Translations under genes and position numbers: made by a program | Shown: positions 49,101 to 58,100 of the stretch, piece after piece | Numbering within the stretch: the stretch's first letter is position 1 | How the letters are laid out: every line of letters starts with the position of its first letter | The notes under the pieces: model-generated | The model's input: the letters and a program-made list of their open reading frames with translations, nothing else | Databases searched by the model: none | What the model was told of the DNA's origin: nothing | From: Buxus sempervirens | Lineage: Eukaryota; Streptophyta; Magnoliopsida; Buxales; Buxaceae | DNA length: 64,000 bases | Assembly: GCA_947561395.2 (NCBI GenBank) | Contig: OX387188.1 | Location: 10,752,061 to 10,816,060, forward strand | Direction: 5' to 3'

Positions 49101-52100
49101 TACGTAACTGGTCTATTATTCTATTCTTGGATTAACTGGTCTATTATTCTCATCTCCCCTATGACCATTTAAGTCACTTCCTATAAATATCTTTTCACTT
49201 TCAGAATGAAAAAGTTTCTTAGTCATTTCATGTAAACCTACTTGAGGTGCATAGGTGCTAATTACGTTTAAAACTTCTTAACCTATGACTAACTTAATCA
49301 ACATTGTTTTATCGCTAGTTCTACTAACAATAATAACATTATTTTTTCATATTTTTTATCTAGAATTATTCCTACCCTATTTCTATTATTACATTTTCTT
49401 GTGTTTCAAAGCTTATACTCGTTAACCTCCTCAACCTTTTCCCCTTTCCTTTCAGTTTCTTGTAAACATATTATATTTATTCCCCTTTTCCTTATAATAT
49501 CTAGTAACTTTAGTTTGTCTCCTACTAAAGTTCCTATATTCCAAATACCTAAGCAAACCCTACTCTCATGCACTAGTTTCTTGTGTTTGTCTAACTGGAC
49601 GTGAGAACTGTTGCTCACTTCTCATTGCAACTGGATAGTGCTGCAATGTGTTGTTTATGGAGGATCCTTTAGCCAACCCTTGCTCATTTCTCATTACAGC
49701 CAGGTTTTGTAGCAGTGTGTCGTTTCCAGATGATGCCCTAGCATGTATACGAGATTTTAATTCAAGCTTCATATGATATTTAGATTTAACAAAAGTTTTT
49801 ACATCGGCTGCTAACCTGATGCAAACCTCCTCATTTATCCAGGCTTGGGACCGGCAATGCATAAAAGATATAGCAAGAAAAGTAAACACTGGCAAAGTTT
49901 AATTATAGCCTTAATAAAAATTTGTATTTTTTTTTCAGAATTATAATTACATAATAAGGCCTCAACTAATATCCATTCACAGAAAAACCTAGAAACATCA
50001 AAATATATTGTAAAACAACAATTAAAAATCTGTTAAGAACTATATAATTATTTTATTAAATAACTTTTTGTTAACATTATTTTGTAATAAGAAATTCTAT
50101 TAATATCCTAAAAATCAATCTCAAGTAAGTAGTTGACTATTTTAATTTATTGATTAAAATAATAGAAACACGTAAATTCTAAAACAAGAGATATATATCC
50201 GTCGAAATTTCATTATGAATTTTTATAAATGATTCCATTTTGAGACTCTATGATAATATAAAACTCTTGGATTTAAAAACTAGTGTGGAAAATAATATAC
50301 TTAAACCTATCCTACTAATAAAATCACGATTTACCTAAATTGTTTCCTAAACTTTCATATATCCAAAATACATTTGAGAGTCTTTATTTTTGCATTATGT
50401 AGGATTATGAAATAAACTGTTTCACAAACTTGTTGTTTTATTTAGAATCCTCTTTGTAGTCGAAATCCTGAAGAAAAAATAAAAAGGGAGTTCTATTGTG
50501 ATGAAACGACTATTTTTAAACTTTTAGTAACGAACAAAAAATAATAAACCTTTCACTTTAATTGCATGCATAATAAAATATTAATAAATAGTTATTTCTA
50601 CGTGCTAAGCATATGAAAAAGGAACTAAACAATATCAATTCATAGGAAGACCTCAAAGTAGTAGGAAACATTCAAAAATATGTTTTACCTTCTAAAACAA
50701 TAATTAAAAGTCTATCGTAAATTGTGCAAACTTTCTTAGATAATCTAAGATCTAAAATTATATTAAAATGTAAAAATATTTTGATATTATGAAAATCAAT
50801 CCCAAGAAAAGAATTAAATATCATAATATTTTTATTAAAACACTAGGAAATACCAAAATTCTAGAACAATAACTATTTACACTAAAGATTATATGAAATA
50901 CTTGGTTTAAGAGATGAAGAGTAAAACATAATTAATAATCAATATTGTTACAAATGTTAAAACATAAAAAGGAGCAAACAAGTATGTTGAATGATTAGAT
51001 GATAACAAAACATGATAAAGGCATATAGGCTAGACGACGACGATGATGATGATGATGTGTGAGAGGGTATTGTTAAAGGGTATCCTGCTAGGAACTTGTT
51101 TTGATGGCCACCAACATGGTGCTTATTCAAGGGTAACGTTTGATGGAGTAATCAAAGATAATAGGGTGAAAATTAGTTTTAAAAAGGAATAATAGAGAGA
51201 GGGAGAGGAGGGGAAGAGGTTCTATTACAGGTATAAAATTGAGGACAGGGAATTGATAGGATACGAGATCAATGGACTAATCAGTGTTTACAGTTTCACA
51301 GTCGAAATTTCGTTTTTTTAAGGTAGCGATGCGTTTAAGAGGTGGAGAATCAACAATTTGAATATCTATTGATTTTTTGGTGGCGTGCTAAGCGAAACGG
51401 GGGAGGGAAACAAAATTTTTTGCAATTTTCATTAGCGATTTTTGGAGGCGTGCCGGTGAAATTTCTCCAAGATAAAAAAAGCACAATTTTTGTCCTTTTT
51501 GAGTTTTCCAGTATTTCGGTGGCACACCGGTGGCGTACCGGCGAAATTCGTTTCGTGCGATGGGCGGCACCGAAACGGTAAACCTTGGGACTAATAATAC
51601 CTCTCTTTTCCAAAGGAGGGGCTATTATTGTCCTTAAATGGTACGCTATGTTACATGGATACTTTATACGACCCCGAAGTACCCGTGTGGACACGACACA
51701 ACATGGTTATGGTTATAGGATATGCTTTGGATCCTGCACATGTTCTCTTGGACATGTCAATCCAATATCAAAGAAAAATAAGAAAATAATTAGCAAATAA
51801 TGAGCTTCTAAGTAATGAATCAAAAAAGATAATAGTCTTTGTGAATAGAGGATGTATATTCTCAAACTCAAAAATTGCAAGCAATGACTCAAAAAAAAAA
51901 TACAACTTACAAAAACAAGCAAAGAGAGAGCTTGGTTTCTAACATGTGTTATTGACATTTATTTGGAAACCTTTTAGCAGAATCCTAGTAATCATATCCG
52001 TGTTTTGGACACTTCTCAACTGAGTCCCTGTGTCGCAAGTTTTGACTTAGACCTACTCTCGTAAAATATTTAAAAAATTGTGTTTGTAAGTATATTTTTC

Positions 52101-55100
52101 TATGGCTGTATGCATGTGTATTACATATTTTTCCTGTTACCTTTGTATCTTTTTTTTTTATAAGTACCTTTGTATCTTTCTCAAATAAAATTTTTTTATT
52201 ATGTGTACAGGTTTCTGACAAAACTTCTCACTGAAGATCTGCCTCGACTGTTTGTACGTCCAAAGAAGATTGTTTTAGATTTCCAAAAAGGAAAAGCAGT
52301 TGGTCCTGATCCAAATGATTTCAAAACTGGAGAGATGCAGGATGGAAATAAGGATTTTGTTGGAGAACTGTCAGTGACGCTTGTGGATGCTCGGAAGCTT
52401 TCTTATGTTTTCTTTGGTAATGATTCTTCCTTACATGAAAGCTTTAGTCCATCATGGTATTTTATATTTTGGCATGGTCATTAGACCTTGCAAATCTGTC
52501 ATGTTGCATATTACACGGATTCTTATACTCACCCTTAATAATCCGTATGACGCCTCATGAGGTGCATAGGGAATTGGGATCTTTGTTGGATACTTCGGAG
52601 CAGTATTCAACTTTTTTTTTTTTTTTTAATGTTATTACCTCCATGATAAACAGATGCCTCCTATATTTTTGTTTTATTCTTAATTATCAAGTTTAAAATC
52701 TGAAAAGGCTAATGTCCTGTGAATGTAATACTGTATTTGGTACTCAGTTTACATAAGTTGATAATATATTGTATAGAAGTGAAGTCATCAAATAATGTAA
52801 CATTGGATTAGATGAGTCTGACGCCTAGGCATATACCTGTAACATAGGTTGTGTTATATATCACGTTTTATTATTCATCAACTATCATCATTAAACCACT
52901 TCTGGCTGAACTGTTTCAGATTTTGGAAACTAATTATTTTAGTAGTTGTTTGGTTCTTGCTAAGTTTCTTATGAGAATTTTTATGAGCGGAAAAAAAATA
53001 CAGCGGTCCTGTTGAATATATTTTTTTAACATTTTATTTTATATAATTTCGATATATTTAATAACAATTTGCTTTCTATAATGTTGTATAATCATCAGTT
53101 CCCTGTATTTTCTCAGGAAAAACTGACCCATATGTGATTTTGAGCCTGGGCAATCAAATAATCCGCAGTAAAAAGAATAGCCAGACTACTGTCATTGGGC
53201 CACCAGGCGAGCCGATTTGGAATCAGGTGGAAACTCTTATTTTAGATCATTTGCATATTTTAAATTTTATGCTAACATATGAACTATTTGATGAGCTGAA
53301 TCTATTTAGCTGGATTTTTTTTTTTTTTTCATTTGAAGGAAACTTCTGAGTAACTTTATTGTTTGCATGTCAGTAGGATTTTCATATGCTTGTTGCTAAT
53401 CCAAGAAAACAGAAGTTATGTATCCAAGTGAAGGACTCCCTCGGATTCACAGATCTGACCATAGGTACAGGAGAGGTAAATTTTCTCAATACTGAAAATG
53501 TTTAGTCATGAAAATTCAACTCTTGATTCACCATAGAAAAATAGTTTTCTACTGGGCTTAACTCTGTAGATAATTGGTCCATTATTTTGCAGTAGGAAGT
53601 TTCTTGATTCACCAAAATTTTCCTACAGAAGAATCAATTGTGTTTTATTTTTCATTTTTTCTTTTAATAACAGTTGATAGCACTCAAGTTTCTAGAATTA
53701 ATTTGTTCATCTCTTTTATCGTAAAATTATTTATTAAATTATATTCCGAACTGGACATTAGTAATCTTCAGTTATCATGATAATTAATTATGCAGAAGAG
53801 AGGTGTACATGATGTCGTCATCTGGAAATGAATAGAATTCAGGATATGTTCCTTACCGACTGACTTGTTAGCATATACTGGAAGACTTAAATTATGGTGA
53901 ATGTGTCTATAAATTATTAAAGCTTAATTTTTTTGGTCTCCTTTTGGAATCCTATGATGCAATTCTCATTTCCTTTTTGATCTGTAATTGTTCTTGTTAA
54001 TGAAGATGCCAACCATATGGCCAATAAAATCTTGAGTAGTAATTGTGACATATATTTGAACCTAACCTGAACATGATTTCCCTTTTCTCACCGACCCCTT
54101 GATATACGGATTGGACTAAACATAAACACCTATATTCATGGACAGGTCATTTCCCCCAAGCTTGTTTGACACTTATATGCTCCTGAATGAGCATGTAAAG
54201 TGTAAAGGAAGGGAAGCAACACCAAATACTTATCATTATTTAAGATGCATGATTAAGCAAGTTATATCATAAAGATGCCAGGAAAGTAGGTTCCATAAAA
54301 AATGAGGCCTTATCAAGCTCGCTAAATTAGGACAACATGTCACGTCCACCACCCACCCCCTCCCCCAGCATGAAGAGGATGCTGAGCTTGTAGTCCTTTG
54401 TTAGGAGGAAATATCACCTTTCCTGATAACGACTTTTTTGCCTCTAATATTCACTGGACAAAATTTACCACACTGTGAAAGGCATACTTATTTACATGGT
54501 AATGAGCCAAGATCATGCAAATAATGCTGGACGAATGCCCATGACATATTCCCCCACTTTTTAGGTTGCTGACATTATTGATTTGGTCCCTAAATAGTCT
54601 TTGAGATTTCCTGTAAAATGAATTAAATGGACAGTTGATTCTCAAGTGGCTTTGACATGAGGCTGGCTCTTTCACTTCACCAAGAATTCTATGTGATCAA
54701 GTACTGTAAACGTGTCCTAAATGTGATGTACTAGAATTTGATAAACTTGGATTAATGTTAGCCACAAGGCGCTTTGATATATTTCATGTTTTAGATGTTG
54801 GTATGACAAGGCTTGAGATTGCCTGCATAGAGTACCAGATGGAGTTTACTCTATGATCTTGGCAACTAAACTCTGTAGGAGACTTTTCTTGCACGAGCTT
54901 GATAAACTGTTTTATATTTTCAAGAAAATCGCTTATTCACACTACAAAAGAATTACAATTCATTTTAATGTTGCTTGCTAAGCATCAAGTCTCCCAGGTT
55001 TAACATATTTGGCTTATGCTTCTTCATTATCTCATTTCTTTGGTTGCCACATGTATGTGAAATGCTGATGTTTATGGATTACTTCTTGGCAAAATGATAG

Positions 55101-58100
55101 GAACTTGGCTTATTGTCTTGGGCTTTATAGTAGTTGTGTCGCATAAGCACTTGTCAGCATACCACAAGTGGGAATAGATTCTTAGTGCATGAATATTGTT
55201 GTGGCCAATTGATGAAAAGATAGGCAATATTGAGCAAATTAACTCAATTCTTTTGATTATCATTACAAACAATCTTAGATACCCTCTAGCAATGAATTGA
55301 AATGCTCAATCTTAATAAGTACTTCTTTAAAAGTCAAGCAAGCCCCAATTAGCTTTAAAATATCATGCCATATGTTTTGTTTACATGTGAGATATGTTGA
55401 TAAGCTTAAAATCATTGTACTGCATGTTTGGCCAGTTGTATCTTGTACAAAGACAAAAAATGTGAAGTGTTATTTTGGATGATACACCCATTGAGTATCA
55501 TGAAATTCTTAAATAAGCTTCCTTCAAATGCCCAAATATTATCAGATGTATACGCTCTTGACTTCAGTGTAAAGTAGCCATCTTTCACCCAAAACAACAT
55601 GCTTTGTTGCTGTCCATCAACGGCAAGTTGTCTTGAGAATTTATCCTTGTGCATTCATGAATTTTATCTCATATGCAGGTTATATTTCAATCATACTCTT
55701 CTACTTTCCCAATACAAGTTCTACTAGTTTGGTCATGTGGTTCAAGGCATCCGCCAGATATCACTATTTCTATTAGGATTTGTTTGATTAATAAAATGAA
55801 CTCTTCGAACTGTTATTACCAATGAGCTTTCTTGGTGTTTTCTGTTTTTTTTTTTTCTTTTCTTTTTTGAGTCATAAGTGAGACATAGCCCTGTTTCTGG
55901 ATGAATAGTGGCCTAAGTAGTTTCTCTGTACTCATGGTTCATGCAACATTGTGAATGACTTCTTGTGATATTTGGCAGAACCTTGACTTAAATATATTTT
56001 GGCTCTTGAACCCAATAGGACGATCTTCTTGCACCAATACATATATTTCCGATTGCATAATCTGAAGCATCTGTATGTACTTCAAGTGGATTTGATAGGG
56101 GTAGTGCGGGGATGGGATAATATGTGTTAGATTGCTTTGGTTCTTCAAAAGCATCTTGGCATTGCTTTGGCCATACCTGTGGTCTATTCCCTTCAACATA
56201 TTAGCTAAAGTTTTGGATTTGGCCAAAGTAGCCCTGAATGAACCTGTGGTAGTAGTTCATGAAATCTTGGAAAGACCTCAGATCTGATGCTAAACAGGTG
56301 TTTGTCACTTGATGGATCTGATTTTATCCAATTTGCTTTGTCCCTTGACCATGATGAGGCCAAGGGACGCATTATGTTACCGTGAAAAAGAACTTTTATT
56401 CTTCAAATGCAAGTGATTCTTCTATGGAAGCTCTAATATTGTGAAGATTCTCAACATACACATTTAATGTTGAGTTGTACATGACAATGTAATCCAAATA
56501 ATCCACCATAAATTTATTTTAATTAGTTTTTGTTGTACTGTTCATGAATGTGCATAATTTGATTTGACTTATGAATTTGTCCGATTCACTTTATTTTCTA
56601 AAATTTCAGATTTTGTTTTCTTTAGAAAATATCTACATCTGTCTCTTGGAGAAGTTATAAGCCTCTCCTGATACAGATGCTCTCCATATCTTAATTTAGT
56701 GTATTCTAGACCATGAAAATTAGGTTGTCTATAGGTTATTGTAGTTTTCTCCTAAGCCTTTAATCATAAATAGCATTTAATCATAGGATTCAGCAGCTAA
56801 ATTGCAGATTTTTAACAAGAAGTTGAAATGATTCAGTCAAGTTATCAGATTTAACCACCATATGTACCTTCTATTTATGGAAAGCTTCCCATCTCTGTAC
56901 TCTTCTATTTTCTTACCCTCTCCTTTATTTCTACTACACCATTGTCATTAACGATAATTATTAAAAAAAAAAAAACAACAACAACATATGTACCTTGTTC
57001 AAACCATGTGCCTTTTATGCAGTTATTTTTCTTGAAACCATAATTAGTAATGTAAGAATGATCAAGCCTACTTAAATTTGTTTTCCCTCCATCATCCTTT
57101 TCACAAACCCTAGGCCTAATTTGTTGAATTTCCTCAAAGCATTTGCTGGCTAATTAGATGTTTATCTAAACCTATGATGCAATTGTTGTCACTACTGCCA
57201 TGTAGTGTTTACAGGTAAATCTACTCTGTATAGACTAAAAAAAATGCAGTTTTTCAATAATCAAGTATCAATCACATTGAAATTACTTTGAATTATTCTA
57301 TGGAGAAGATGTAACACAAGAAGACACTTTTATTACGCACAGGATACAATTTTTACAAGTTAAAATGCTTGTTATTGGGATTTATATGCAACTTATTAGG
57401 CAAATTGTTTAATTTCTCTGCAGCTTGTGGCCTAGGTTAGAGATTTAGGAAATAATAAAGACAAAGATGTTAATTAAGTTAAGGCAAGTACTAAGCTAGC
57501 AGGAAGAATATGCTGATAACATAATTGTATTAGTAATAAATAAATTTTGATTGTGTGTGAGTATGAATATAATAATATATGCCATAGCTCTAATTAGTAT
57601 AAAGAGATTGATTATTGGTGAGTTTAAATTAATTGATTGTATAATTCAGTATTATGTTTTTCTAACCAATATAATAATAAATCATGTAAATATACTCTTA
57701 ATATTTTAATAAGAAATAGTAAATTTTTTGGCAGAAGTATAAGTAATGTCCTATAACTCATAAAATTTAATTAAGAGAAGTTATAAATTGATGAATAGGT
57801 ATTAAAATCCTTACTAATACTAGTTGCTTGCCCTAACCAGAAACCTGACATCACCTACGAGACTGCCTTAAAACATATGCAGTTTCCTAGTTTTAGTTTT
57901 CCTAGGCTATCATCATCTGAGGTGTTTAAAAAAAGAAAGCAAAAAAGGGTGTTTTGGGGGGGAGGGGGTGGGGGCGGCACAGTGTGTGTTTTGGCTTTGG
58001 GTGGGGGCACATGGGGTTACTTATCTAGGTGAGTGCCTTTAAAAACACCTAGGCTAGCATCATCTGAGGTGCTTAAAAAAGAAAGCAAAAAAAAGGGGGT

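Larger units (their letters stand above)
45593..49895 (-). pseudogene. LINE (non-LTR retrotransposon), endonuclease plus RT, decayed
   Basis: Minus strand. The endonuclease begins near 49618 ([18 protein letters not shown]) and reaches SDLNGHRG near 49160. After a nested insertion it continues with [12 protein letters not shown] (about 48170). RT follows at 47278-46934 ([34 protein letters not shown]), then [35 protein letters not shown] and the tail [12 protein letters not shown] (45832-45770). The catalytic DD region appears deleted and many stops are present. The leader up to about 49895 contains a TTGGGACCGGCAATGC stretch (plus strand) also found near 59090. Two other repeats lie inside it. 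Confidence 0.85.
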
